Position numbers and translations under genes: made by a program. DNA of 64,000 bases from Streptomyces xanthophaeus (GTDB lineage Bacteria; Actinomycetota; Actinomycetes; Streptomycetales; Streptomycetaceae): positions 1,364,001-1,428,000 of the forward strand of contig NZ_CP076543.1 of the NCBI RefSeq assembly GCF_030440515.1, written 5' to 3'. The notes beneath the pieces were generated by a model. That model was not told where the DNA came from, did not search any database, and worked only from the letters and a program-made list of their open reading frames with translations. This document shows positions 1 to 8,339 of the stretch, one piece after another. Position 1 is the stretch's first letter. The number at the start of each line of letters is the position of its first letter.

Positions 1-293
1 CCGGGCCGGATGATGTCGTTGCCGCCCGCACAGAAGGTCACCAGGTCCGGTGCAAGGGCCTTGGCTCTCGGAAGCTGGTCGGCCACGATCTGGTCGAGGA
101 GCTTCCCCCGCACCGCCAGATTCGCATACCGGAAGTCATGCTCTTCGCGCTGATCGGCCAGGAGCACGGCGAGCCGGTCCGCCCAGCCGAGAAAAGAATC
201 CCCGGGTCCCGGGTCCCCCACACCCTCGGTGAAGCTGTCCCCGATCGCCGCGTACGAGCCGATGGTCTTGAGTTTCGTCGTCGTCGCTGCCAC
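1..293 (-). CDS. SGNH/GDSL-family hydrolase, N-terminal part only
   Basis: The frame starts at GTG 293 and runs off the left edge, so only about 97 residues are seen. SGNH block I (GDSFTEG, residues 18-24) and block III (GGND, near residue 92) are both present, which identifies a serine esterase/lipase-type SGNH hydrolase; the Ser in GDSFTEG is the expected nucleophile. There is no signal peptide, so it is probably cytoplasmic. The start is uncertain: GGGAG lies 14-18 bases upstream of the GTG, and an ATG at 303 is out of frame. The substrate cannot be told from this part. Confidence 0.82.
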   Translation of the reverse strand, partial: MAATTTKLKTIGSYAAIGDSFTEGVGDPGPGDSFLGWADRLAVLLADQREEHDFRYANLAVRGKLLDQIVADQLPRAKALAPDLVTFCAGGNDIIRP

Positions 294-391
294 GAGAACC
301 CATACTTCACTCCCGTAACCAACCTACGCCAACGTAATGAGGGGTTGACGGACCGTGATCTATACCACGCGAGGGATAAGGAATAAGTACA

Positions 392-428
392 CGTGAGGCC
401 GGGACCCCCCTCGGGTCCCGGCCTCACG
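392..428. terminator. Strong hairpin terminator after the M23 peptidase gene
   Basis: GTGAGGCCGGGACCC at 393-407 pairs perfectly with 413-427 around a CCCTC loop, and C392-G428 extends the stem to 16 bp. It lies 29 bases past the stop of the M23 gene on the minus strand and faces the SGNH gene promoter. There is no clear U tract, as is common for terminators in this group. Confidence 0.8.
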
Positions 429-456
429 CGTGTCGGTGCTCCGGCGGCGGGTGCCG

Positions 457-1428
457 TCAGAGGCTCGCGCCCTTGGAGCGGAGGTAGGCGATCGGGTCCA
501 TGTCCGAGCCGTAGGACGGGGTCGTACGGATCTCGAAGTGGAGGTGGGGACCGGTCGAGTTGCCGGTGGAGCCGGAGAGGCCGATGGCCTGCCCGGCGGT
601 GACGCTCTGGCCGGAGGAGACGGAGAGCTGGGACAGGTGGGCGTACTGGGAGTACTTGCCGTCCGCGTGCCGGATGACGATCTCGTTGCCGTACGAGCCG
701 CTCCAGCCGGCGGAGACCACGGTGCCCGCGCCGACGGCCTTGACGGTGGTGCCCATGGAGGCGATGAAGTCGACGCCGGTGTGGTAGCCGGAGGACCACA
801 TGCTGCCAGCGACCTTGTACTGGGTGGAGATGCCGCCGCTGACCGGGGCCACGAAGCCGGCGGCCGACTGCGGCGCGGCGGCGGGGGCCTCGGCCTGGGA
901 CTCGGCGGCGGCTTCGCGCTGCGCCGGGGCGGCCTGCCCGGCCTGCTTGCGGACCGGCTTCGGCGCGGCCTGCGCGGCCGGCTTCGCGTCGACCTCGGGG
1001 GCCGGGGCGGCCTCGGCCTCCGCCTCGGCCGGAGCCGCCTCGGCGGGACCGCCGAGGTGCAGCTTCAGGCCCGGGTGGATCAGCGACGGGTTGCCGCCGA
1101 CGGCCTCGCGGTTGTCGGCGTACAGCTGCTCCCAGCCGCCGGACAGGTGGCGCTCGGCGGCGATCTTGGAGAGGTAGTCGCCCGGCACGACGGTGTAGAC
1201 GGTCGGCGCGGCCTGCACGGCGGCGACGGGGGCCGCCTGCAGAGCGGCGGGGGCCTGCGACGCCACCGCGGGGGTCACCGTGGTGGCGGCGGCCGGGGCG
1301 CCGGCCGCGTGGGCGCCGGCGGCACCGATCAGCGGCAGTGCGAGGGCCGCGCCACCGGTTCCGGCGACGGCGAAACCGCGGGAAAGGGAAAGGGACTTGG
1401 GACGGCGGTGCTTACTCTTTGCAGGCAT
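457..1428 (-). CDS. Secreted LysM-M23 peptidoglycan endopeptidase
   Basis: This is a 323-aa secreted cell-wall hydrolase. Residues 1-41 look like a signal peptide with a basic N-region, a hydrophobic core and an AHA cleavage site. A LysM domain follows at about 77-125 (VYTVVPGDYLSKIA), then an Ala/Pro/Glu-rich linker, then a C-terminal M23 domain at about 190-320. The M23 zinc ligands are visible: H216 and D220 in HTGVD, H264 in QYAH, and HLH at 295-297. It should cleave peptide cross-links in peptidoglycan, with LysM holding it to the wall. The gene stands alone, preceded by a c-di-AMP riboswitch, which fits the known control of such hydrolases in Streptomyces. The ATG at 1428 is preceded by GGAGAGGAA. 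Confidence 0.93.
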   Translation of the reverse strand: MPAKSKHRRPKSLSLSRGFAVAGTGGAALALPLIGAAGAHAAGAPAAATTVTPAVASQAPAALQAAPVAAVQAAPTVYTVVPGDYLSKIAAERHLSGGWEQLYADNREAVGGNPSLIHPGLKLHLGGPAEAAPAEAEAEAAPAPEVDAKPAAQAAPKPVRKQAGQAAPAQREAAAESQAEAPAAAPQSAAGFVAPVSGGISTQYKVAGSMWSSGYHTGVDFIASMGTTVKAVGAGTVVSAGWSGSYGNEIVIRHADGKYSQYAHLSQLSVSSGQSVTAGQAIGLSGSTGNSTGPHLHFEIRTTPSYGSDMDPIAYLRSKGASL

Positions 1429-1439
1429 GACGAATTCCT

Positions 1440-1600
1440 CTCCGGCGCCTGCGAGGTGAGCTGTCGGGTTCGGACTGGAGATGTCCGGCCGTACATGTAC
1501 GAGCCATGAACGACTTCACCCCGAGCCGTCCGGGAGAAATGATCTCCGGGCCGGCGGCTTACCTGGTTCCCCCGCTCCTGCCGCGCGAATAGGTCGGATG
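1440..1600 (-). promoter_or_regulatory. c-di-AMP (ydaO-type) riboswitch in the leader of the M23 gene
   Basis: Read on the minus strand, the leader holds conserved pieces of the ydaO/yuaA riboswitch in order: GGGGGAACCAGGTAAG near 1562-1575, CGGGGTGAAG near 1517-1526, and the 3' signature ACCCGACAGCTCACCTCGCAGG at about 1446-1468. In Streptomyces this element precedes Rpf, NlpC/P60 and M23 hydrolases and shuts them off when c-di-AMP is high. The 5' boundary is approximate. The rest of the divergent spacer (1601-1921) shows no gene; it contains a 10-bp palindrome TTGGCGCCAA near 1864. Confidence 0.88.
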
Positions 1601-1921
1601 CGGTTTCCGGGAGGCGGCAGGATTTGGCGGTCCACCCGGATCGATCGCGAAGGTAATCCCTTGCGGCCACGGGGAACAAGCCGTGAATTCCCTGACGGAA
1701 TAACAGGCATGAGGGAGCGACGGAATTACCGTCACACTCCGTCCATTCGGCACCGCCAACAGCCGCTCCGACGGGGCCATTCACCTTTAACGATCAGGCA
1801 CTCACGGTCACCGTATGATCTGGCTCACGGGGACGTGCCCGATCTCGCCTCCGGATATGGCAAGTTGGCGCCAAGTAGTGTAATTCGGACAGAGGGCCCA
1901 CGACGTGGCGGAGGAGTTGCT

Positions 1922-2713
1922 TTGACCCAGCAGATACAGGAGCCGGAGCTGTCCGGAGTGCGCAATTTCCGCGATGTGGGCGGATTGCCGACTTCTGGCG
2001 GCCGAACGGTCAGGACGGGACGACTGTTCCGAAGCGGACATCTCGCGCATGCCACCGAAAGCGACGCAGAATTCCTCGCCTCGCTCGGCCTCCACACCAT
2101 CTTCGACTTCCGCAACGGCGCCGACCACGCGCTGGAGGGGCCGGACGTCGAGCTGCCGGGCGTGCGGAACGTCAACATCCCGCTCTCCGACCCGGCCGAC
2201 GGACGGGAGTTCTGGCGACTGGTCCGCGACGGCGACCTCGTCCAGCTGCGTGAGCTCCTGGGCGACGGCAAGGCCGCGGCCCGGATGTCGAACTCGTACC
2301 GCGGGATCATCCGGCAGCGCACCGCCGAGCACAGCCGGGTCGTGCACGCCCTCGCCGAGGACAGCGTCCCCGCGCTGATGCACTGCGCGGCAGGCAAGGA
2401 CCGGGCCGGCCTGTCGATCGCCGTCACCCTGCTCGCGCTGGGCGTCGAGCGCGAGGCGATCGTGGCGGACTACCTGGAGTCGAACGCCCCGCACCGCCGC
2501 TACCGCGTGCGCCGCACCGACGAGTCGGAGGGCGCCCGCTCCCCCGAGGTGATGGATCTGCTCGCGCCGCTCTTCGACGCCCGCGCCGAGTACCTGGTGG
2601 CCGCCTTCGACACCATCGACGAGATCTGGGGCGGGGTGGACCGCTACCTGGCGGAGGGCCTCGGGCTGACGCCCGAGACCCTCGACCGGCTGCGGGACCG
2701 GCTCCTCGCCTGA
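1922..2713 (+). CDS. Tyrosine-protein phosphatase (DSP/PtpB-like)
   Basis: A 263-aa protein of the bacterial Tyr/Ser phosphatase family related to mycobacterial PtpB. The N-terminal GVRNFRDVGG (13-21) is the family hallmark. The P-loop is HCAAGKDRAG at 154-163, with C155 as nucleophile and R161 binding phosphate; the GKDR form is typical of this branch, which can also act on phosphoinositides. The start is TTG 1922, chosen because GGAGGA lies at 1910-1915 with a six-base spacer; the open frame extends further upstream without support. It is a single gene, convergent with the hopanoid operon, and has no signal peptide. Confidence 0.88.
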   Translation: MTQQIQEPELSGVRNFRDVGGLPTSGGRTVRTGRLFRSGHLAHATESDAEFLASLGLHTIFDFRNGADHALEGPDVELPGVRNVNIPLSDPADGREFWRLVRDGDLVQLRELLGDGKAAARMSNSYRGIIRQRTAEHSRVVHALAEDSVPALMHCAAGKDRAGLSIAVTLLALGVEREAIVADYLESNAPHRRYRVRRTDESEGARSPEVMDLLAPLFDARAEYLVAAFDTIDEIWGGVDRYLAEGLGLTPETLDRLRDRLLA

Positions 2714-2753
2714 CCGGGGCGGGGACCGGTTCCCCCACGGGGTGGGCCGGCCG

Positions 2754-4172
2754 TCAGCGCGTGGCGACGGCCTGCTTCACCAGTGTCCGGCCGAAGTCCC
2801 AGATCAGCCCGGACCCGCCGTGCGCCTCGTCCATCACCTCACGGAAGGCGTCGACGAACCGGTCCACGTCCGCCTCGTCCACGATCAGCGGCGGGATCAG
2901 CTTGATCACCTCCAGGTGGTCCCCGGAGACCTGGGTGAGGATCCGGTGCTTCTGCAGCAGCGGCACCACGACCATCTGCGCGAAGAGCCCCTTGCGGGCC
3001 GCCTGCAGCATGGTCCACCGGCTGCGCAGGCCCAGCGAGGACGGCCGGCCGAACTCGATGCCGATCATCAGCCCGCGCCCCCGCACCTCGTGCAGCAGCT
3101 CGTACTCGTCCACCAGCGCGGCGAGCCGCCCGCGCAGCAGGTCACCCATGGCCCGGGCGTTCGCCACGACCTCCTCGTCCTCCATGACGGACAGGACCGC
3201 GAGGCCCGCCGCCATGGCCTGGGCGTTGGAACCGAAGCTCGCGGAGTGCACGAGCACCCGGTCCATGGACGAGTAGACCTTCTTGAAGATCCAGTCCTTG
3301 CCCAGGGTCGCGCCGACCGGGACGTATCCGCCCGACAGTGCCTTCGCCACGCACACCAGGTCCGGTTCCACACCCGGCTCGTGCTGGTACGCGTAGAAGT
3401 CCCCGGTACGTCCGAGGCCGGTCTGCACCTCGTCCGCGATCAGCAGCGCCCCCCGCCGGTGCAGCATCTCCTGCGCGGCGGGCAGGAATCCGGGCGGGGC
3501 GGCCAGGACCCCCTTGCCCTGGATCGGCTCGACGACGAAGGCGGCCACGTCCCCGCGCTTCAGCTCGCGCTCCAGGGCCGCGAGGTCCCCGAGCGCGATC
3601 TTCGTGTCGGGGAGCAGCGGTGCGAAACCGTCGCGGAAGCCTCCCTCCCCGTTCACCGACAGGGAGCCGGTGGTCAGCCCGTGGAAGGCGTGGTCGCAGT
3701 AGAGGATCCTGGGGCGCCCGGTGGCGTACCGGGCGAACTTCAGGGCCGTCTCCACCGCCTCGGTGCCGCTGTTGCCGAAGAAGACCCGGTCCAGGTGCGG
3801 GCTGTACGAGAGCAGCTTCTCGGCCAGCAGCCCGGGCAGCGGCTGGCAGTCGAACCGGGTCAGGTCGGCGAGCTGGGCGTCCAGGACGTCGTGCAGGGCG
3901 CGGCGGACGACCGGGTGGTGCCGGCCCAGGCCCATCACCCCGAACCCGGCCAGCATGTCCAGGTAGTCGTTGCCCTCCGCGTCCCAGAAGTGGGCGCCCT
4001 CGGCCCGCACGTAGACCTTGTCGAAGCCGATGGTGTGCAGCATGCGGGGCAGCTGGTGGTTGAGGTGACGGGAGTGCAGCTCGTACCGCTCCGCGCCGCG
4101 CTCGGCCAGCAGGGCGCCGAGGTCGAAGCCCTTGCCCCGGCCGCCCCCTTCCTCCTGTGGCCGCCCGGTCAT
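2754..4172 (-). CDS. Class III PLP aminotransferase of hopanoid side-chain synthesis (HpnO-like)
   Basis: A 472-aa ornithine/acetylornithine-type class III aminotransferase. The PLP-binding features are visible: GNSGTEAVETALK near 133-145, ADEVQTGLGRTG at 246-257 (D247) and the Schiff-base K277 in VAKALSGG. The start ATG overlaps the TGA of hpnH by four bases, so it is translationally coupled and last in the hopanoid operon. By analogy with HpnO it should aminate the C35 end of the ribosyl-derived side chain to give aminobacteriohopanetriol, the main Streptomyces hopanoid. The N-terminal extension is short and Gly-rich. The exact substrate is inferred from context. Confidence 0.85.
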   Translation of the reverse strand: MTGRPQEEGGGRGKGFDLGALLAERGAERYELHSRHLNHQLPRMLHTIGFDKVYVRAEGAHFWDAEGNDYLDMLAGFGVMGLGRHHPVVRRALHDVLDAQLADLTRFDCQPLPGLLAEKLLSYSPHLDRVFFGNSGTEAVETALKFARYATGRPRILYCDHAFHGLTTGSLSVNGEGGFRDGFAPLLPDTKIALGDLAALERELKRGDVAAFVVEPIQGKGVLAAPPGFLPAAQEMLHRRGALLIADEVQTGLGRTGDFYAYQHEPGVEPDLVCVAKALSGGYVPVGATLGKDWIFKKVYSSMDRVLVHSASFGSNAQAMAAGLAVLSVMEDEEVVANARAMGDLLRGRLAALVDEYELLHEVRGRGLMIGIEFGRPSSLGLRSRWTMLQAARKGLFAQMVVVPLLQKHRILTQVSGDHLEVIKLIPPLIVDEADVDRFVDAFREVMDEAHGGSGLIWDFGRTLVKQAVATR

Positions 4173-5200
4173 GCCGACTTGTCCCGGTTGCTGGCGATCG
4201 TTTCCCGGGCCGCGCGCAGGGATTCCTTGAGGGAGCCCATGGTGGCGAGGACGGCGGTGGGCTCGTAGCCGCAGTGCGCCATGCAGTTCGCGCAGCGCGG
4301 GTCCTTTCCGCGGCCGTACTTGTCCCAGTCGGTGTCGTTGATGAGCTCTCGGTACGTCGGTACGTAGCCGTCGCTCATCAGATAGCAGGGGCGCTGCCAG
4401 CCGAAGAGGGAGTAATTCGGAATGGCCCAGGCCGTGCAGGGGAAATCGACTTTCCCTTCCAGGAAGTCCAGGAAGAGCGGGGAGTGGTTGAGCCGCCAGC
4501 GGCGTCGGTTGCCGCCCGCGAAGGCCTTCCTGAAGAGTTCCCGGGTCTGTTCGACGCCCAGGAAGTGCTCCTGGTCGGGGGCCTTTTCGTAGGCATAGGC
4601 GGGCGAGATCATCATTTCGTCGACCTGGAGGTCGTCATTGAGGTAGTTGAGTACCTCGATGATCGTCTGCGGGGTGTCGGTGTTGAAGAAGGTGGAGTTG
4701 GTGGTCACCCGGAACCCGCGCTTCTTCGCCTCCTTGATGGCGGCGACCGCCTCGTCGAAGACACCTTCCTTGGCCACCGACTCGTCGTGGCGTTCGCGCA
4801 GACCGTCGATGTGCACGGCGAAGGCGAAATAGGGGGAAGGGGTGAACTTCTCGATCTTCTTGCGCAGCAGCATCGCGTTGGTGCAGAGGAACACATACTT
4901 CCGCTTCGCCACCAACTGCCGGACGATCTCGTGGATCTGCGGGTGCATCAAGGGCTCGCCGCCCGCGATGGACACCATGGGCGCACCGGACTCCAGTACG
5001 GCGCCGACCGCCTGGGCGACCGGCATGCGCTGCTTGAGCACCCCGGCCGGGTGCTGGATCTTTCCGCACCCCTCACAGGCCAGGTTGCAGGCGTAGAGCG
5101 GTTCCAGTTCGACGATCAGCGGGAACTTCTCACGCTTGCGGAGCTTCTGTTCGAGAAGATACGTCCCGACCCTGATGGACTGGCGCAGCGGCATGGCCAT
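4169..5200 (-). CDS. hpnH: Radical SAM adenosyl-hopene synthase HpnH
   Basis: A 343-aa radical SAM enzyme that joins the 5'-deoxyadenosyl radical to diploptene (hopene), giving adenosylhopane, the first side-chain step. The 4Fe-4S CxxxCxxC motif is C38-C42-C45 in YACNLACEGCGK, and GGEPLMH, the SAM-contact region, follows. I chose ATG 5200 rather than the longer frame to 5239 because AGGAGGTGA sits just upstream and the protein then begins MAMPLRQSIR, the usual HpnH start. The hpnG stop lies inside that ribosome binding site, so the two are coupled. It overlaps the downstream aminotransferase by ATGA. Confidence 0.95.
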   Translation of the reverse strand: MAMPLRQSIRVGTYLLEQKLRKREKFPLIVELEPLYACNLACEGCGKIQHPAGVLKQRMPVAQAVGAVLESGAPMVSIAGGEPLMHPQIHEIVRQLVAKRKYVFLCTNAMLLRKKIEKFTPSPYFAFAVHIDGLRERHDESVAKEGVFDEAVAAIKEAKKRGFRVTTNSTFFNTDTPQTIIEVLNYLNDDLQVDEMMISPAYAYEKAPDQEHFLGVEQTRELFRKAFAGGNRRRWRLNHSPLFLDFLEGKVDFPCTAWAIPNYSLFGWQRPCYLMSDGYVPTYRELINDTDWDKYGRGKDPRCANCMAHCGYEPTAVLATMGSLKESLRAARETIASNRDKSA

Positions 5201-5205
5201 CTGGC

Positions 5206-5874
5206 TCACCTCCTGGGGAGCAGCAACGAACGGTGCCATTCATGAAACGCGGGCAGTACGGCACGCAGGACACGGAAGGCCGATATTCCCCCGCGAACCG
5301 TGCCGATACGGACGAGCTCGTGCTCCGGAGCGTCCACGATCACCCGGACGGCCGCAACCGGACGGCCGCCGCCCCGGGTGGCGGCCCACAGGGTGGCCGC
5401 GGACTCCATGTCGACCGCGACGGCGCCGGTGGCGCGCAGCTGCGCGCGCTCCTGGCCGCGGACGACGTGGTCGGATCCGGTCAGCACGCCGGTGTGCACG
5501 GTCCGGCCCGGGGCGGCCCGGGCCAGTGCCTCGGCGAGCAGGGTGCTGCCGGTGCAGGTGACGGTTCCCTGCGGGTCCCGGGTCTCCTCGGCGACGACCA
5601 GGTCTCCGGGGTGCATGCCGGGGACCAGCCCGGCGCAGAACCCCGTCGCGAGGACGGCGGCGAGGTCCATGCCCGGCCGGTCCAGCGCCCGGCCGACGGC
5701 CCGCTCCGCCGCGCGCGGGCCCATCCCGGTGCGCAGCAGGACGTGCCCGCCGGCCGGTCCGCGCCCCGGGCCGCGGCAGGCGCTGCGCAGCGCCGCCTGC
5801 TCGATGCGCAGCGCGCAGGCCAGCAGCAGCGGGTCGGGCCTGCGGGCCCGGTCGTCCCCGCCGGCGGCGGACAT
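5206..5874 (-). CDS. hpnG: Hopanoid-associated nucleoside phosphorylase HpnG
   Basis: A 222-aa member of the purine nucleoside phosphorylase/MTAN superfamily. It keeps the family pattern GMGP near 51-54, GFCAGL, and VDMESAA near the C-terminal third, the Glu and Asp of which bind the nucleoside. In the pathway it removes adenine from adenosylhopane to give a ribosyl (phospho) hopane for later reduction and amination. The ATG overlaps the SHC stop by one base (TGATG), and the gene ends five bases before hpnH. No signal peptide is present. Confidence 0.92.
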   Translation of the reverse strand: MSAAGGDDRARRPDPLLLACALRIEQAALRSACRGPGRGPAGGHVLLRTGMGPRAAERAVGRALDRPGMDLAAVLATGFCAGLVPGMHPGDLVVAEETRDPQGTVTCTGSTLLAEALARAAPGRTVHTGVLTGSDHVVRGQERAQLRATGAVAVDMESAATLWAATRGGGRPVAAVRVIVDAPEHELVRIGTVRGGISAFRVLRAVLPAFHEWHRSLLLPRR

Positions 5875-8219
5875 CACGCCTCCCCGGCCGCTGCCGGATG
5901 CGCTCCGGCCGGGGCGAACGGTTCCCCGTACAGGTAGCGGCCGAGCGCGGTGAGCGGGAACACCTGCCGGTACAGGTGGTAGTTGATGGAGAAGTCCCAG
6001 GGGAAGCCGGTGCCGGTGAAGTACGGCTCGTCCCAGGTGCCGTCCTCCTTCTGGGTCTCCACCAGGTGGGCGATGCCCCGCTCCACGGCCTTGCCCTCGC
6101 GCTCGCCGGCCGACAGCAGGGCCATGAGCGCCCAGGCGGTCTGCGAGGCGGTGGAAGCGCCCTTCCCCGCCCAGGACGGGTCCTTGTAGGAGCGCTGGTC
6201 CTCGCCCCATCCGCCGTCCTCGTTCTGTACGGATTCCAGCCAGCGCACGGCCCGCCGGATCGCGGGATGCCCCGGGGAGATCCCGGCGGCGGTGAGGGCC
6301 GGGACCACCGAGCCGGTGCCGTAGACGTAGTTGGTGCCCCAGCGGCCGAACCAGCCGCCGCTCGGCTCCTGTTCGGCCAGCAGCCAGGCGATGCCGCGCC
6401 GGGTCCGCGCGTCTCCCGCGCGGCCCTCGAAGGCGAGCATTTCCACCACGTGGGCGGTGACGTCGGCCGAGGGCGGGTCGATGACCTCGCCGAAGTCGCA
6501 GAAGGGCAGCTTGTTCGGAAGGGGGCTGGTGTTGTCGGCGTCGAAGGCGCCCCACGCACCGTTCCTCGACTGCATGCCGAGGTTCCACGACACCCCGCGG
6601 GCGATGGCCGCCTCGACGCGGGCCGGGTCCGGGTGCTTGATCCGGCGCAGGGCGAGGACCACCTCGGCCGTGTCGTCGATGTCGGGGTAGGTGTCGTTGT
6701 GGAACTCGAACGCCCAGCCGCCGGGGGCGAGCCCGGGCCGGCGCACGGCCCAGTCGCCCGTGCGGACGATCTCCTCGCCGAGCATCCAGTCGGCCGCCCT
6801 GACCAGTGCGGGATGGTCGGGGCGCAGGCCCGCGTCGGCCAGGGCGATCGCGGCGAGGCAGGTGTCCCACACCGGGGACTGACAGGCCTCGATCATCCGG
6901 GCGCCGTCCGCGCGCCACACCGCGAACCGCTCCAGGGACTCCAGTCCGGCGCGCATCACCGGATGCCCGAGGTCGTAGCCGAGCAGGTGCAGGGCGATGA
7001 CCGAGTACACGGCGGGCGGCTGGATCCCGCCCCAGCAGCCGTCGTTCTCCTGTCGTTCGACGATCCAGCGGCCGGCGGTGGCCATCGCCGCCTTGCGCAG
7101 CCGGCGCGGGGCGAACCGGCGGTAGACGTGCAGGGCCTTGTCCATCCGCTGGAAGGCGCCGTCCCAGCTGGTCAGCGGGGCGAGTCTGCGGGCGGGGTGG
7201 GGCGTGCGCGCGTCGGCGTGCAGCTCGTCGAGGGCGAAGGGGGCCGGGCGGACCGGGCGCAGGGCGGAGACCACGGTGAGCGGGACGATGGTCTGGCGGG
7301 CCCAGCAGCCGAAGTCGTAGATGTTCAGCGGCACCCAGGGCGGCAGGAAGACCAGCTCGGGCGGGAGTTCGGGCAGGTGTTCCCAGTTCCACCAGCCGAA
7401 GAGGGCCAGCCAGATCCGGGTGAAGACGCGGGCGGCGGCGATCCCTCCGTGGGCCCGGATCCAGGCCGAGGCCCGGGACATGTGCGGGGCGTCCGGCGCG
7501 TCCCCGGCGAGGCGCAGCGCGACGTAGGCCTCGATGGTGGCGGACAGTTCGGGCGGTCCGCCGTGGAAGGTGGCCCAGGTGCCGTCCTCGCGCTGTTCGC
7601 CGCGGATGAAGAGGGCGGCGGCCGAGGTGGTGGCCTCGTCCCGGATCCCGAGGAACTGCCGCAGCAGCAGGTCCTCCGCGTCCATGGTGACGTTGGTCTC
7701 CAGGTCGCCCTTCCACCAGCCTTCGGGGTCCTGGCGGTCCAGCAGGTTCCTGGTGGCGCGCGCGGCGGCCTCGTACACCCCCGGCGGGGCGCCGTCCGGC
7801 GGCCGGGGCAGGTCCGCGGCCACGGTGGTCCGGACCGGCCGGTCGGGCCCCGGTCCGGCGGACGGGTCCGCGGTGAGGGCACGGCCGCCGCCCCGGCCGG
7901 TGGTCGGCGCGGGCGGGCCGCCCGGCTTCGCCGCGGGCGGCATCGTGGCCACGCCCTGACGGCCGGCGGGCGGGGTCGACTGCCCCGGTCCGGCCGCCGG
8001 TGGGGCGCAGCGGGCGCCCTGCGCGCCGGGCGTGCCCGGCGGTCCGTACTCGGCCCGCGGGCCTGCCCGGCCCGCGCGGGACGGGGCGGGCGGCCCCGGT
8101 TCTGCGGCCGGGCCACGGGCGCGCCCCACGCCGGGGCCTGCCGGGAGGCCCTGGGCGCCCGGGGTGGATTCGCTGCCGGCGCCGGCGCTCTCGGCGCTGC
8201 CGTCGGTCGTCGCTGTCAT
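5874..8219 (-). CDS. shc: Squalene-hopene cyclase with long low-complexity N-terminal extension
   Basis: A 781-aa squalene-hopene cyclase (HpnF/HopE) that cyclises squalene to hopene and hopanol on the membrane. The catalytic DxDD is DIDD at 513-516. Several QW repeats are present, for example QENDGCWGG (390-398), QEPSGGWFG, QNEDGGWGE and QKEDGTWDE, and the C-terminal GTGFPWDFSINYHLY block is typical. The family is usually 630-680 residues; here residues 1 to about 140 are an added Gly/Pro/Ala/Arg tract before the conserved part begins at about VYEAAARATRNLLDRQ. The start could lie further in, but the ATG at 8219 opens a frame without a gap. It is separated from the polyprenyl synthase by 120 bases, the only real gap in the operon. 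Confidence 0.95.
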   Translation of the reverse strand: MTATTDGSAESAGAGSESTPGAQGLPAGPGVGRARGPAAEPGPPAPSRAGRAGPRAEYGPPGTPGAQGARCAPPAAGPGQSTPPAGRQGVATMPPAAKPGGPPAPTTGRGGGRALTADPSAGPGPDRPVRTTVAADLPRPPDGAPPGVYEAAARATRNLLDRQDPEGWWKGDLETNVTMDAEDLLLRQFLGIRDEATTSAAALFIRGEQREDGTWATFHGGPPELSATIEAYVALRLAGDAPDAPHMSRASAWIRAHGGIAAARVFTRIWLALFGWWNWEHLPELPPELVFLPPWVPLNIYDFGCWARQTIVPLTVVSALRPVRPAPFALDELHADARTPHPARRLAPLTSWDGAFQRMDKALHVYRRFAPRRLRKAAMATAGRWIVERQENDGCWGGIQPPAVYSVIALHLLGYDLGHPVMRAGLESLERFAVWRADGARMIEACQSPVWDTCLAAIALADAGLRPDHPALVRAADWMLGEEIVRTGDWAVRRPGLAPGGWAFEFHNDTYPDIDDTAEVVLALRRIKHPDPARVEAAIARGVSWNLGMQSRNGAWGAFDADNTSPLPNKLPFCDFGEVIDPPSADVTAHVVEMLAFEGRAGDARTRRGIAWLLAEQEPSGGWFGRWGTNYVYGTGSVVPALTAAGISPGHPAIRRAVRWLESVQNEDGGWGEDQRSYKDPSWAGKGASTASQTAWALMALLSAGEREGKAVERGIAHLVETQKEDGTWDEPYFTGTGFPWDFSINYHLYRQVFPLTALGRYLYGEPFAPAGAHPAAAGEA

Positions 8220-8339
8220 GGCTTCCCCTTAGAACAGTGTCCTCTGCTGTGCTGGGGTCTGCCGTCGGCCGGTGCGCGCCACGCTCAGGTGGCGGCGCCG
8301 GCCGGCGACTCGCGATTCATATCCGCTGTCGGGTGGCGA

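Noticed and set aside
2721..2735. GGGGA-N5-TCCCC hairpin as terminator of the hopanoid operon and the phosphatase gene
   Set aside because: The stem is only five base pairs with no T tract; too weak to list.
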